A stretch of 64,000 bases of DNA from Vicia villosa (GCF_029867415.1 NC_081184.1:104951692-105015691), one strand, 5' to 3'. Positions 44,289 through 56,596 are shown, numbered from the stretch's first letter. The notes: generated from the sequence alone by a model not told the origin. Numbers and translations are program-made.

Positions 44289-46109
44289 TCAAGTTGCAGT
44301 GTAGTTAGGTGCTTCCAAAGAAAGCTCCTCTATGCTGACATCTTCAGGCACCGAACTTTCATGGAATAACTTCAGCCACTGCCCGTTAACCTTGAAGACT
44401 TTGTCAGTGCCTGCACTTTTTATTTCTACTGCACCATGAGGGAAAACATTAGTAACAACAAAGGGGCCAATCCATTTGGATCGAAGTTTCCTAGCCATAA
44501 GCTTAAGGCGGGAGTTAAACAGTAAAACCTGTTGGCCCACAGAAAATTCCTTCCTAGAAATCATCTTATCATGGAAGTTCTTAGTTTTCTCTTTATAAAT
44601 CATAGAGCTCTCATAAGCCTCTAATCTAAGCTCTTCCAACTGCTGTAATTGGAGTCTTCTTTGTATACCTGCTTGTTGCATCTCCAAATTATAACTTTTC
44701 ACCGCCCAAAAAGCACGGTGTTCTATCTCAACAGGAAGATGACATGCCTTACCAAAAACAAGTCGATAAGGAGACATCCCAATGGGTGTCTTGAAAGCTG
44801 TCCTTTGAGCCTAAAGTGCGTCTTCTAGACGACGGCTCCAGTCTTTCCTGTTTGGCTGCACCATTTTCTCTAAAACCTGTTTGATCTCTCTGTTTGAGAT
44901 CTCAGCTTGCCCATTAGTCTGTGGGTGATATGCAGTAGAGACTCTGTGCACAAATCCATACTTTCGGAGTAAAGCTTCCATGGTGCGGTTACAAAAATGA
45001 GTGCCTTGGTCACTTATGATAGCTCGCGGTATTCCAAACCTGCAAAATATATTAGACCTGACAAAATCTGCAACAACTCGAGAATCATTAGTCCTAGTGG
45101 GGATAGCTTCCACCCACTTTGAAACATAATCAACAACAAGTAAAATGTAAAGGAAACCAAATGATACAGGAAAAGGACCCATGAAATCGATTCCCCATAC
45201 ATCAAATACCTCACAGAAAAGCATAGGCTGCTGAGGCATTTCACTCTTGTGAGTGATGTTTGTACCTGCTATCTGACAATCTTTACAAGTGCGGTAAGTC
45301 TCAAAAGCATCCTTGAAAATAGTTGGCCAATAGAAACCTGAATCAAGGACTTTTCTCGCAGTCCTTTGCGGACCAAAGTGTCCGCCAACTTGAGTTGCAT
45401 GAGAAAATTTCAAAATAGATTCAATCTTACTGCCGGGGACACATCTCCTAATTACCTGATCACTACCAAACTTCCATATATATGGATCATCCCAAACATA
45501 ATATTTGGCATCACTCTTGAGTTTGTGAACCTGTGATCTAGATGCATCTGTAGGAAAAACACCAGCAACAAGAAAATTAACAATGTCAGCAAACCAAGGT
45601 GTAATCCCATGCAAAAGAAACAACTGCTCATCAGGAAAGTCATCCTGAATAGGAAAAGGGACTTCATCTATCTCTATACTGCTCAAGTGGTCAGCCACTA
45701 AGTTCTCAGCTCCACTTTTGTCTTTAATCTCGACATTAAACTCTTGGAGCAACAACACCCACCGAATCAATCTCGGTTTTGCATCCGGCTTCTTCAGCAA
45801 GTTCTTTAAAGCTGCATGGTTAGTAAAAACAACAACCTCGGAACCTAGCAAATAAGATCTGAATTTGTCAAGAGAAAAAACAATAGCTAGCAGTTCTTTT
45901 TCAGTGGTAGTGTAATTTGACTGTGTAGAATCTAAAGTCCTAGAAGCATAGTAAATAACATGGGCAGCCTTGTCAACTCTTTGTGCAAGGATAGCCCCAA
46001 CAACATAATTAGAAGCGTCACACATGAGCTCAAAAGGAAGTGTCTAGTCAGGGGGCTGAATGATGGGAGCGGAGGTCAGTTCTTTCTTCAAGAAGTCAAA
46101 CGCTTATTT
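44289..46109 (-). pseudogene. Athila-type RNase H and integrase
   Basis: Minus-strand frame with two main open parts, 46025-44811 and 44777-44289, in one frame. RNase H comes first ([15 protein letters not shown], then [20 protein letters not shown]) with FTNHAALK where the family has FTDHAALK, losing a conserved acidic residue. The integrase has the HHCC finger ([11 protein letters not shown] ... CKDCQ), the catalytic Asp in WGIDFMGP, Asp in ISDQGTHF and Glu in [12 protein letters not shown]. The C-terminal [16 protein letters not shown] module typical of Athila follows. Breaks: stops at about 46104-46109 and 46046, and TAG at 44811-44813 where Trp is expected. Integrase inserts element DNA; this copy cannot. 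Confidence 0.9.
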
Positions 46110-47105
46110 TCATTTGTCATCAAAATCGAAAGTGACATCATTCTTCAACAAGTTTGACATCGGAAGAGCTATCTTGCTGAAATCCTTGATGAAACGCATG
46201 TAAAAACCTGCATGACCAAGAAAAGAACGAATCTCGCGAATGCAAGAAGGGTAAGGCAGTGTAGAAATCACATCAATCTTAGAAGGGTCAACAGAAATTC
46301 CTTTTTCAGAAATAATGTGACCAAGAACAATTCTCTGCTCAACCATAAAATGACATTTTTCATAATTCAACACAAGGTTAGTCTCGATGCATCTTTCTAA
46401 AATCAAGCTTAAACTGTTCAAGCATGCATCAAAAGAGGAACCATAGACAGTAAAGTCATCCATAAACACTTCCATGCAATTTTCAATAAAATCAGAGAAA
46501 ATACTCATCATGCATCGTTGGAAAGTGCCAGGAGCATTGCAAAGGCCAAAAGGCATCCTCCTGTAAGCAAATGTACCGAATGGGCACGTGAAAATGGTCT
46601 TTTCTTGATCTTCATATGCAATATGAATCTGAAAGTAACCTAAAAAACCATCAAGAAAACAATAATGTGATTTACCAGCTAGCCGTTCAAGCATCTGGTC
46701 AATGAACGGCAAAGGAAAGTGATCCTTTCTAGTAGCCTGGTTCAATCTCCTGTAATCAATACAAACTCTCCAGCTGTTCTGGACTCTAGTGGGAACACGT
46801 TCATTCTTTTCATTTTTTACCACTGTGAGTCCAGATTTCTTAGGTACAACCTGTACTGGACTTACCAACTTACTGTCAGAGATAGGATAAATGATACCTG
46901 CTTGCAAGAGTTTGGTTACCTGTTTCTTTAAAACATCAAGAATCAAAGGATTAAGCCTCCTTTGGGGCTGCTTTACTGTTTTCGCTCCATCCTCAAGTAA
47001 AATCCTGTGCATGCACATCGAAGGACTAATACCTGGAAGGTCGGCTAATGTCCACCCGATTGCTTTCTTGTGCCTCTTCAAAACCTGCAAAAGTTTGTCT
47101 TCTTA
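46110..47105 (-). pseudogene. Athila-type reverse transcriptase
   Basis: One open stretch of 326 codons (47090-46110) covers almost the whole polymerase: KKAIGWTLADLPGISPSMCM, WRVCIDYRRLNQATRKDHFP, FLDGFLGYFQIHIA, TFAYRRMPFGLCNAPGTFQR, then the catalytic box VFMDDFTVYG at about 46454-46483 and the connection LGHAGFYMRFIKDFSKIALP. Both Asp of the F-M-D-D box are present; the first catalytic Asp is in FLDGFLG, where the usual Y-S/A-Y motif is altered to GF. A stop at 47103-47105 precedes it and stops at about 46104-46109 end it, so it is not translated as part of an intact polyprotein. Confidence 0.9.
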
Positions 47106-48613
47106 ATCGAATTCAAGGTTAGAAGAGATAATAAGAGGAAGTTTTTCATTACGCTCCAAGTAAGCATATTTCAGGTTCTCAAGGAGCTCTTTTAGCTCTA
47201 AGGACGGGGGTTGCTCGATGGATGGAAGGCTTGGGGCGGCCGGGATGTCAAGAGCATCAACTGCAAAAACAACTTCATTGGTAACAGCTTCACATGTGGG
47301 AAACACATCAGCCTGCAAAGCATCATTAATCTCAGCACAAACAACACACACGTTAGTGTCAGTGCAATCAAAACACGAGTAAATATCATCAAATCCCGAT
47401 AAAGACGGAAAATCCATAGAAAATAATTAGAACAGGTGTCATCAACTAATTCAGATATTAACTCAATATTAAAAACTGAATGCTCCTCCACAGGGTGTTT
47501 CATGGTATTGAAGATATTAAATTTTGCAACGATGTCACCAAATTCCATGGACATGGTTCCATCGTCAACATCAATTTTTGTCTTCACCATTTTCATGAAC
47601 GGCCTGCCTAAAATGATGGGAGCTCTGCTTGTCTTGGTTTCTCCTTCCATGTCTAGAATATAGAAATCTGCAGGAAAAATCAAATCGTTAACTTGAACAA
47701 GAACATCTTCGACTACCCCGGCGGGTCGAGCGTTGCTCCTGTTCGCCAATTGAATGATTAAACCTGTATGCTGCAAAGGACCAAGACAAAGGTTATTATA
47801 AACAGAAGTAGGCATAACATTAATGCCCGCTCCCAAATCAAGCATGCAATTCTCAAATTTACTATCCCCGATGGTGCAAGGAATAGCAAATGTTCCCGGA
47901 TCCTTATGCTTTTGTGGCAGAACCTGGGTAGTGAGGGCTGAAACATTTTGCTCGCCTACAACCTTTTCGGATGATTGTTTGGGCTGAATGAAGGCAGAAA
48001 TATTTCGTCCTAAGTTCACTGTTTCACTTCCCTTAATCCTCCTCTTGTTGGTACACAAATCTTTCAAAAACTTTGCATACTTAGGAATCTGCTTAATAAC
48101 ATCAAGTAGCGGAATATTTACCGCAAATTTTTGGAAAACATCCAATATCTCTCTTTCTTTGTCTCCCTTCTCAATTCTTTTATTTTTCAAAACTCTATGC
48201 GGGAAGGGGACTGGTGGCTCATACTCCTTTTCTTTATTTTTTTCAGTTTCGACCACAACATAAGAAGGAGAAGAAAGTTCAGCTGGAGGAGGTTCAGAAG
48301 AAGAAAGTTCAGAAGTTACCTCAATGATTTTTTTATTCTTTTCAGGGGCTGTTTCTGTAACTTTCCCAGATCGCAAAGAAATAGCACTCACATGAGCATT
48401 AGGACTATTTGGATTGACGACTGTCTGGGCTGGAAGTTGGTTCGAACCTTGAGCTTGCATGTTATTTATTTGAGTAGCAAGCTGTCCCATCTGTGTGTTC
48501 AAGATTTGATTGCTAGCATTGGTCCTTTGTTGGAACTGAAGGTTGTTCACGACCATTTGTTTAACAAGATCTTCCAAGGATGGTTCGGAAGTAGCTGGAG
48601 GGGTGTGATGTGG
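47106..48613 (-). pseudogene. Athila-type gag C-terminus and protease
   Basis: The main frame from 48577 reads a linker (ISLRSGKVTETAPEKN is the usual Athila border), the FPHRVLKNKRIEKGDK helix and a pre-protease region, then the aspartic protease CTIGDSKFENCMLDLGAGIN at about 47885-47825. The active site is DLGA, the Athila variant of DTGA/DSGA. Homology goes on through ILGRPFMKMVKTKIDVD (about 47625-47570). A one-base shift at about 47420-47440 moves the frame into a segment that ends at the stop at 47103. The protease cuts the element polyprotein. The shift and stop here disable it. Confidence 0.85.
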
Positions 48614-49843
48614 CTAGGGTAATGGTACGGTCAGCTGTTGTTGGGAGGGCTGCTGATTTCCATATCGAAGGTTGGGATGATTCCTCCAATTGGGATGATA
48701 TTTGTTGGTGGACAGGTCAGGGGTGTTGTTATACCTGTTCTGGTTGTAAAGGTTGGCTGCATAAGCTTGAGGCAGCTCGGTAACCGTATCATCTTTAGGA
48801 AGAGGACAAGTATCGGTCGGATGATAATGAGTTGTACAAATGCCACATACAGTTGCTGTTTGAGGTTTTGCTACTGCAAGTTGTTTGACTAATGTGGTCA
48901 GCTCATCAATTCTGGTTTCTAAAGCTTTATTCGAAGAACCCTGAATTTGATGCACACCCTTGGTCTGGACAAAATTGGTTCGAGTGGTGAACTGCTGTGA
49001 ATTTAAGGACATATTCTCAATAAGGGCCCTGGCAGCAGCTGGAGTTTTGTCAACAAGTGCTCCACCACTAGCAGCATCAAGAATGTTTCTATCCATAGGT
49101 AACAACCCCTCATAAAAGTACTGAATGAGAAGTTGCTCGGTAATCTGATGTTGAGGACAACTTGAAACCAACTTCTTGAACCTATCCCAGTACTCAGCCA
49201 ATGACTCATTTTCTTGTCTAATACCACATATTTATTTTCGGATTGAAGCAGCTCTAGAGGCAGGAAAATATCTCTCCAAGAACACTCTTTTCAGAGCATT
49301 CCAGCTTGTGATTGAATTCGGTTCGAGATCGTATATCCAATCCTTCGCTGCACCCTGCAAAGAAAAAGGAAAAGCACGAAGTCTGATATGATCTTTAGTT
49401 ATCCCTTCAGGCTTCAATGGTGTGGAGCACACCACCTGGAATTCCTTCAAATGTTTGTGAGGATCCTCACCTGCAAGACCATTAAACTTTGGCAACAAGT
49501 GTATTAAACCCGATTTTAATTCAAAAGGAACATCAACAACATCATATTCAATACACAAGCCATTATAATTCACATCAGGGGCTGCAAGTTGCCTTAGAGT
49601 TCTATTGTCAACCATTTCAAAAGCAAATTCAGAATCAAAATCAAACAAGTTATGCAAATAATCAGACTCAGAATCAGACTCAGCTATGGTCGGTGAAGGT
49701 GAACTATTGCTAGCCTGGCCTGCTCTACGAAGTGTGTGCAAGGTTCTCTCTACCTCAGGATCAAAAGCAACAAGTTCAGGACAGGAAGACCTAGTAGCCA
49801 GGACTAGTGCACAGCAATGCAGCAACAATCGTGAAAATCCCAA
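48614..49843 (-). pseudogene. Athila-type gag
   Basis: Two open blocks, 49843-49232 and 49201-48614, in one frame and separated by a TAA at about 49229-49231. The N-terminal part has the Athila gag core (LIHLLPKFNGLAGEDPHKHL, then FPFSLQGAAKDWIYDL and LKRVFLERYFPASRAASIRK). The second continues SLAEYWDRFKKLVSSCPQHQ and LLIQYFYEGLLPMDRNILDA, then a CGICTTHYHPTDTC zinc-finger-like motif at about 48855-48815. A TAG at about 48614-48616 separates it from the protease part. The true start is unclear; 49843 may not be the original initiator. Confidence 0.85.
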
Positions 49844-50191
49844 CTATGTCCCTAAAACAAACACAATGAAGCAAATCGATTAAAAAAATTCAAAAAAATA
49901 AACTAACACCGAAATTAATCAAACGACGTAAAAATAAAATTTTGATAATTTTTTTGGATTTTTTCGACTCTATGAAAACAAAAAATAAATCATTAAAAAT
50001 AGTAAAAAGCCTTTTGACGGGGGAATTATTTTACACCTAACTGTCGGGACAGATTTTCGAAACGGTGCAATTTTCCCAAAAACCAGTTTTTCGACTCAAA
50101 AGGCGTTATGGCCGAAACCGCGAGGAACCTATGGCCAAAACGCATAAACACTAAACCTAAGACTCTAAAATCAATTAATAATAACAAGAAT

Positions 50192-50208
50192 CCCCGGCAA
50201 CGACGCCA
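50192..50208 (-). other. Athila-type primer-binding site
   Basis: On the minus strand TGGCGTCGTTGCCGGGG, one base from the usual Athila form TGGCGCCGTTGCCGGGG, thought to pair with a tRNA-Asp 3' end. It lies 11 bases inside the LTR edge at 50220 and upstream of gag. Confidence 0.8.
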
Positions 50209-50219
50209 ATTTGATCCGC

Positions 50220-51253
50220 TGTCGCGCGCGGATCAAATTGAGTTGTTTTTCAAAACCGTAGTACAGCGACAAATTAACTCAAATATTGTCTCTCAAGGAC
50301 TCTTTGTTATTACTAACTGAAATCGAATTGGGGGAGTTTGGTTTGATGGTCGAATTAGAAAAAGTGCTTAAAATAAGTGATTCTAAGAATAAGTTGTTAT
50401 GAAAATAAGTGATTATGGGATAAGCCAATCTACGGATTCAGTTCCTACCAATCACCGATTATTATAATTTCACTATCCTAAGCGGATTCCATTCCTGTTC
50501 GATTATAACATTAATCAACAAGCGCAACAACATTATCAGAATTATATTTCCCGTTTGCCGAATTAAGCATTCGGTTAAGCATACAGCGGATTAACGATTA
50601 AGCAACGATAAAACGCAAATAAATTGGAAAACATAAATCAATCGAACCAAACAATCTACTCTACGAATAATCAGATTAATCAAATGATAAACACAAAGTA
50701 GAATTGAAGGAATTGGAATTATAATTCAAAATTATATTAATCTCATAGTTTAGGAACCTGAATACGGAAGATTAACCAAAAGCGATTAGTTCTCCATAGC
50801 CATTCGTACAAGCTTCAATTTTTTCGTGAATATTGATGATGATGAACAGTACTCGGCTGCTGCCCTATGGAAAAATAATACAACCCGTTTTTACAATCCC
50901 ACTAGGTCAAACATACGACCCAGGCCCAAAACCAATGACTCGAAACTTAAATAAAACTAGTGCTGCAACTTCAACGAATTTTTTGGCCCTGCTACAGTCC
51001 GATTCTGACTTTGACTCCAACATGAAAGTCGTATCTCTCTCTCTTAGCTTTCCGGCGATTATTAGAACGCCTCAATCGGACTCCTGGAACTCCAGTTATG
51101 ATCGTTTCCGTGCAGACTGCTAATGCTGAAAAATTAATACGAAAAACAAATAAGTGCAAAAATAAAATAAAATATAAAAACATATTAAAACATAAAAATA
51201 AATAAAACAAACCGAAGAAATGCTTGAGTATAAACATGGAAGAACGTGCATCA
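50220..51253 (-). mobile_element. LTR of the Athila-type element
   Basis: Low end TGTCGCGCGCGG at 50220, high end GAACGTGCATCA at 51253, so on the minus strand it begins TGATGCACGTTC and ends GCGCGACA. The primer site follows it. On its other side the sequence is not host DNA but a purine tract and further Athila-like non-coding sequence. The inner frames (50833-51123, 50992-51237) are not recognised proteins. Confidence 0.65.
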
Positions 51254-51739
51254 AAATGCCCTGATCAAATTCCCCCACACTTGAACTTTTGCACTCCGAG
51301 CAAAATGAAAAACACAACAAAGAAAACACAAATACATCAACAGTTACTCATCCTAGGCTTCAAATCTACTTCGGGTAAGTTTGCATCGATAGGTACTAAT
51401 ATTGCATACTAAGGACATCGTAAGAACACTAACCACAGTTATGCAGACATAAGCCTCCTAAATACACAAACCAATTCAAATCATATTATTATACAATAGC
51501 CTAACTTACTCATCCTTTTTGCTCTTTTTCATTTAGGCGCAATCACATTAAGCCCGTTATCTCCTCACACTTATAGCAAGACGACCGATTAGTGACTCTG
51601 ATCCTTTTCTGCATGGGGTTCTGGTACTTATGTGGCATAACCCTTTGCTTACTCAGTTGTAGTTGCGGGGGATCGGACCGTAATCCGCCCTAACAAGTTC
51701 AGCACCAGAAACCGTTGAACCAACTAACAAAGAGTTTTG
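51254..51739 (-). mobile_element. 3' internal end of a second Athila-type copy, with polypurine tract
   Basis: On the minus strand this piece ends GTGTGGGGGAATTTGATCAG just before the LTR start at 51253. That is where a polypurine tract lies relative to a 3' LTR. Farther out it contains GTTGTAGTTGCGGGGGATCG-like and TTTGCTTACTCAG words known from Athila 3' regions. So the LTR at 50220-51253 has element-internal sequence on both sides. Confidence 0.5.
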
Positions 51740-53376
51740 AAATATTTGTTTTTTTGAAGGTTCCACAACATCATCATACTTCGGTATATAACGACAAACA
51801 TATAACTTCACATATTAACAAAATCATCACAACGTCATCATCATCATCATTTACTTCACAAAATATTCGTCACAAGGCACACGCCCATATCACAATTATA
51901 ACCTATTATAAAAGGTAATAACTCTTCACCCATAACACCACAACTTCATATAACAACAGAATAATTCCGACAATTCACCAAATCAACGGTCGATACCATT
52001 AGCAAAATAATCACAAAGATATTCATAATAAATCACAATTACGGTTAAATTCTCAAGATATCGTAATTTACCGATAAACCGAATAGTTAATCTAAGTTCA
52101 AGTTTATTCCAATTAAATAGGCTTATCGAAAATTCATTTCAACCATTAATTTAATCGATAGATTAATATCACAATTTCGACAAAATAACCCCACCACGTT
52201 AATGTACTAATTAAACTTAGCTACCACGTAAATTTCCATCAAATTCCGGACAACTAATTATACCGCTTAATTCGGCTATTACGATCAAACGGGACTGTTT
52301 TGCATTTTATTAGTTCTGTATCTACTACTATTATACACTTCATATCCTACTGTTCCTATTTATATCATAATTTAATAATCATGTTTCATTACCATGGTAT
52401 AGTACCATTACATATACATTAAGTAATATTATGAACTCATGGAAACAGAGCATACATGTTAAATAGCAAAGAGACATCCATCAACACACAAATATAAAAT
52501 GGAAGTAAAATATAATTAGATTACATACCACTTTCCATAAAGTAACAGAAAATATTGGAATCTAGGAACGAACACTAACCCACGCACAGAAGAAATGAAA
52601 GAATGAAAATGGAAATGGGGTGTGCCGCTCGGCACCCCCTTCCCACACTCCATTTCCGCCTGTCAGGGCTGGCTGCCGACCACCAGGGCATGCATGCCGT
52701 CCGTCTAAGGGGCTATGCCGGCCGTCATGGGCCTGGTGCCATTTCTCTCATTTTCCATTCATTTCCATTCCGCACAGAATCTTAATCACTTGTTTCTAAA
52801 TTCAATTTCTATTTCTAACGCACAGCAGCAACAACATTATTTCCCAATTTCAATTTCTATGAACAACACAATTAACACAAGATAATGCAATAAATCTACA
52901 CACCCAATTCCCCAAATACAATTGTTCATAAGCCCCATTTTAGGAAGAGAATCCCACCCTTACCTTATTCAATTTGAATAAACTTGATGGGTCTCCGATT
53001 TCACTTCCGATTTTGGCACCATGGATGGAAATCTCTAAGCTTTGTTCATCTTCTCCAAGACTTGCCTCCTTCTCTTCACAACTTGCTTTCCCCCAAAATG
53101 ACAACACCACTCTTCTCATTCTCTAAAACCCTAATTTTTATCATTCCACTTGGGCTTAGTTAACACTTCCTTTTTATTATTCTTTACAAACCAATTTAGG
53201 CTCAGTAAGTCCAATAAATGACCAATATATTACTTTTAATAATATCCCATCGATATACCAATTTATTTGCCGACATAATTACTTATTCACCACAAAATTA
53301 TTCTCAACCGATGAATTTCGAAAATAAAATAAAGAATATTTAATTAAATAAATAATTAAAGAATGGGTGCGTTGCA
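51740..53376 (-). mobile_element. Tekay-type chromovirus LTR, copy 3
   Basis: The high end is GAATGGGTGCGTTGCA, a mutated TTTGGGGTGTTACA; on the minus strand it starts TGCAACGCACCC followed by a TTTAATTATTTATTTAATTA stretch, as in copy 1. Inside, GAATCCCACCCTTACCTT (about 52945) matches copy 1. A GC-rich block at 52618-52742 (CCGCTCGGCACCCCC ... GCCGGCCGTCATGG) corresponds to the GC-rich run of copy 1. The low boundary is approximate. No gag follows. Confidence 0.6.
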
Positions 53377-53739
53377 TGTACTCTACTGATGGTAATACTT
53401 TTGAATACCCCAAAGCCTAAGTCAACGGTCCAATCATGGAGAATGACCCTGATGTCCAAACAGATGTTTGAACATCATCTAAGCAGATTGGCACTCCAAA
53501 AGTGAGACTGATTCTAAAAGATCTAGCAGGCACTAAATCAAATAACTTCCAATCAACAATGTTTTCTCCAAGAGCTCAGTTAAGTATACAAGAGAATCCA
53601 TTATACGGAGTTTGTATCACCTATTGTTTCAAAGATGAAATACTTAATTATGGTGAATTTAGGAGTAAACTTATGGGCCAAGTCTGATAATTTGTTTCTT
53701 CTTAAAGCAATTTTTATCCCTGGGGTCAGTAATGAGCTA
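53377..53739 (+). other. Unrecognised decayed coding sequence
   Basis: The plus strand has a protein-like open stretch at 53502-53687 (AQLSIQENPLYGVCITYCF), preceded by MENDPDVQTDV in the same neighbourhood. I do not recognise the family. The position just before copia RNase H remains suggests retrotransposon origin. Confidence 0.3.
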
Positions 53740-53950
53740 ATCCTGATCTTCAATAAGGGCTATGTATTATGCTAAGGGAGGATATTATTCTCAATTGTTT
53801 TAGATACTAAATAAATACAATGTCCATCAGAATGTCCTGACATTGTATTATGGAAAATGGATTAAATCCAAATATTCAAGAATGTCAGTGTGATTAGCTT
53901 ATCAAAGAGCATTTTACTGATCATCTCCTACTCTAGGGCCTTGCCGCAGG
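53740..53950 (+). pseudogene. Ty1/copia RNase H relic (SIRE-like)
   Basis: Broken translation shows YAKGGYYSQLF-stop-IL then NKYNVHQNVLTLYYGKW, corresponding to the AEYIAA...WMKQMLKEYNV...MTLYCDN region of copia RNase H, and later scraps. The acidic residue of the CDN motif is lost. It fixes the orientation (plus) and shows the following sequence is the 3' end of the same element. Confidence 0.55.
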
Positions 53951-54336
53951 CTATAAGGGTAATATCAGAATTTTATATTGCTGAAGAAATATAGTAATAA
54001 TTTTTCGGAAGGCTTGTCAACAACATTTCTTCCTTCCTCACCTAGTGATGCGTACAAATTCAGAGAAACGTGTTCCAATGACATAGATAATGTCATTTCA
54101 AATGTTGGAACATTTATTTTTAACAATCAATGCTTGGGAAAAGAAAAAGGAGAACAAAAAGAGTATCTCTCTCTTATGATAAATGGTACACTGTTTCAAA
54201 GATGATTCAACGTATTTCAAGCACTCTCTCATTGACTAAAGTCTCGTTACAATTAAAGAATCGTTACAACCAAGGTAACTCTCTTTGCATTTAATTTCCT
54301 TACTGGTTGTTCTTTCTCTTAAGCTGCGTTTAAAAC

Positions 54337-54579
54337 ATGAGCAAATCAAACAAAAATGTTGAGGATAAAAATGATCTCCTGTTGAAAGCCAAGAAGGATG
54401 AGAATTCTGATTCAAATAAGACTGTGTCCAATGTTGGAACATCTACTGGAGCATCAGTAGCAGGAAAGAAATTTGTGTCAAAGATGAAGTCCTTTAAGAA
54501 AAATCATGGTCAAAACTCTGACTCAGATGTTGATGAAGATTTGGTCAACTACAAGGACTCAGGTAGAAGAATTGGGTAG
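54337..54579 (+). pseudogene. Small charged ORF in the post-pol region of the SIRE-like relic
   Basis: An 80-codon open frame (MSKSNKNVEDKNDLLLKAKK, then a Ser/Thr/Val stretch and GQNSDSDVDEDLVNYKDS) rich in Lys, Asp and Ser. It lies between the RNase H remains and a polypurine tract, where SIRE-type elements carry an extra, env-like or gag-like reading frame. No membrane segment or signal peptide is visible, so it is not an evident envelope protein. Confidence 0.35.
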
Positions 54580-55288
54580 TTTGTTTGTTTTGTTTTATGT
54601 TAAATAATAAAATAAACAAAACTTTTTTTTATAGTTTTTTTAGTAGGTGTCTTTGTACACTCCCTCTGTTTTTGTCAATTTTTGGCTAAAAAGGTGGAGT
54701 AGTAATAGTAGTTTTTATAATAGGAGTAGTAGTAGTAATTTTTTATAATAGTAGTAGTAATAGTAATGTATGTTGCATATCACTTGTCTTGACATGCTAT
54801 TTATAAGGGTCTAGTTTTGGTTGTTTTCTAAATGCAACTATTTAGGGGGAGCATGATAGTTTGTCATGTTGATGATGGTGCTGCTTCTGCTACATGTTCT
54901 TCTAATGAGGTGAACTTGGATAGTTCAAGTATGAGTTCAAGTTGGTTTTCTTGTGCTTCGGGAAAAGTTTATTCTTTCTATAAAAAATGAGAACTAGCTC
55001 TTTATGACAAGAATTGGTTCTATAAGACAGGGGTAGTGTTTGAGGATAGATCTGAAACAACATCTAGTCTTGGAAATAGGTTTCTGAATAATTGTACAAG
55101 CTATTAAGCCGTGTTAATGAAACTCTCTAATTGTACAAGCTATTAAGCTGTGTTAATGATGATATAATTATATGATTACAAAATTTACAAAGTTTACATG
55201 TTTTCATGAAGCTTGTGTTGTTTTTATTGTGGTTTTACTCCTATCTCCATGATTAATTGTTATTTGGTTGTTTTAGCCAAAATTTTCC

Positions 55289-55300
55289 AAAAGGGAGAGA
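55289..55300 (+). other. Polypurine tract of the SIRE-like relic
   Basis: AAAAGGGAGAGA directly precedes TTGTTAGTACC. A purine tract one base before TG marks the start of a 3' LTR and primes plus-strand synthesis. Confidence 0.7.
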
Positions 55301-55301
55301 T

Positions 55302-56596
55302 TGTTAGTACCATGGTTTTAGGGTTGCTAACAGTTTTACTAAAACATGGTTCATGACAGATGCTGAGCAAGATGTCGTAACATCTTGATTATAATTATAC
55401 ATCATAATTTGAGCTGATGTTGAAGACATGTATTCTAACAGATGTCGTGACATTCTGAACTAGAATATCAGTACAGGTTGTTTTGAATCTTGACATATTT
55501 GATTTGATTTTGTGATATTTCTTTCAGATATATCTCAATAATATTTGCAGGTCAAGAAGATTTAATCTGGAACTAAAGTATCAAATCTCCCGTGGAATTA
55601 AAGTTTCTAAAATGGGATGATTGGGCAATTTAGGAAACTTGAATATTTTTTCCAAGATTAGAAGAGATTTCTCTGCAAACTTGTTACAGTTCTAAGCGTG
55701 TGCATTAAGTAATATTTGGGAATTGGTTTTGAAACTCATGGACTACTAAAGTCTATTTAAAGAGAACCCCAACCTAATGTGCAACGAACTCATGCAATTG
55801 TAAAATTAGGGGAAGTCTTAGAGTTGCAGTTTTGAGAGTCTCTTGTGTGTGTGCAAGTCACCCTTGTATATTTTGATACTTGTGGTAGAGGTTATGTTCT
55901 CACTCAGAAGCCTTTAGGTAATGAGTTGAGTATTGTTCTCACTCTTTAAGCTTTTAAGCATAAAGTTGAGTATTGTTATTGATTGGAGATTTTAATCAAG
56001 ATCAAGTATTGTTCTTAGTCGAAGCTATGAATCAAGACTGAGTGTTTTACTAGAAGAGTAATAATCTTTTATCACAAGTTTGTGATTGGTTTTGTCACTG
56101 GAATTGTGACTTGTTTTGAAACAGTAACTGTGATTGGGACTGTTTGTTTATCACTGTGGTGATTGGAGGTGAGATGTCGATTTCTCATATCTAGGATTAT
56201 GGATTAGGCGAGAAGTTGTAAATTGGGGTTGTTTAGGCTTTGAACTAATACTTCTAATAATGGATTTCCTTCATGGATTGGTAGTCCCTAGATTAGGTGT
56301 TATTGCACTAAACTGGATTAACAATTTTGTATGTTATTTACCATTCTGCAATAGAATTCTATATGCTTTTCTGTTTGGTAGATATGTGTTCGGTTAGCAA
56401 ATGATATCAAAACATTTGTCGTGACATTATGATTGGGTTAAGATATTCATCTTAACTTGTGATTTGTACTAGTTTCCATTCTGTGATTTATCAGTTTGCA
56501 AAAGTTACAGGTGGATGCTATTATTCTGTATCAGGAGCAGATGCCACAACATTTGTCTAGACATCATGTTATGATGTTGAAACATCAGTATTAACA
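55302..56596 (+). mobile_element. 3' LTR of the SIRE-like copia relic
   Basis: Begins TGTTAGTACCATGG right after the polypurine tract; the end is taken at CAGTATTAACA, giving TG...CA and 1295 bases. It contains four imperfect palindromes of the type ATGTCGTGACAT (about 55373, 55442, 56417, 56556). The end is approximate. It is a different family from the LTR at 59331, although the first six bases agree. Confidence 0.6.
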
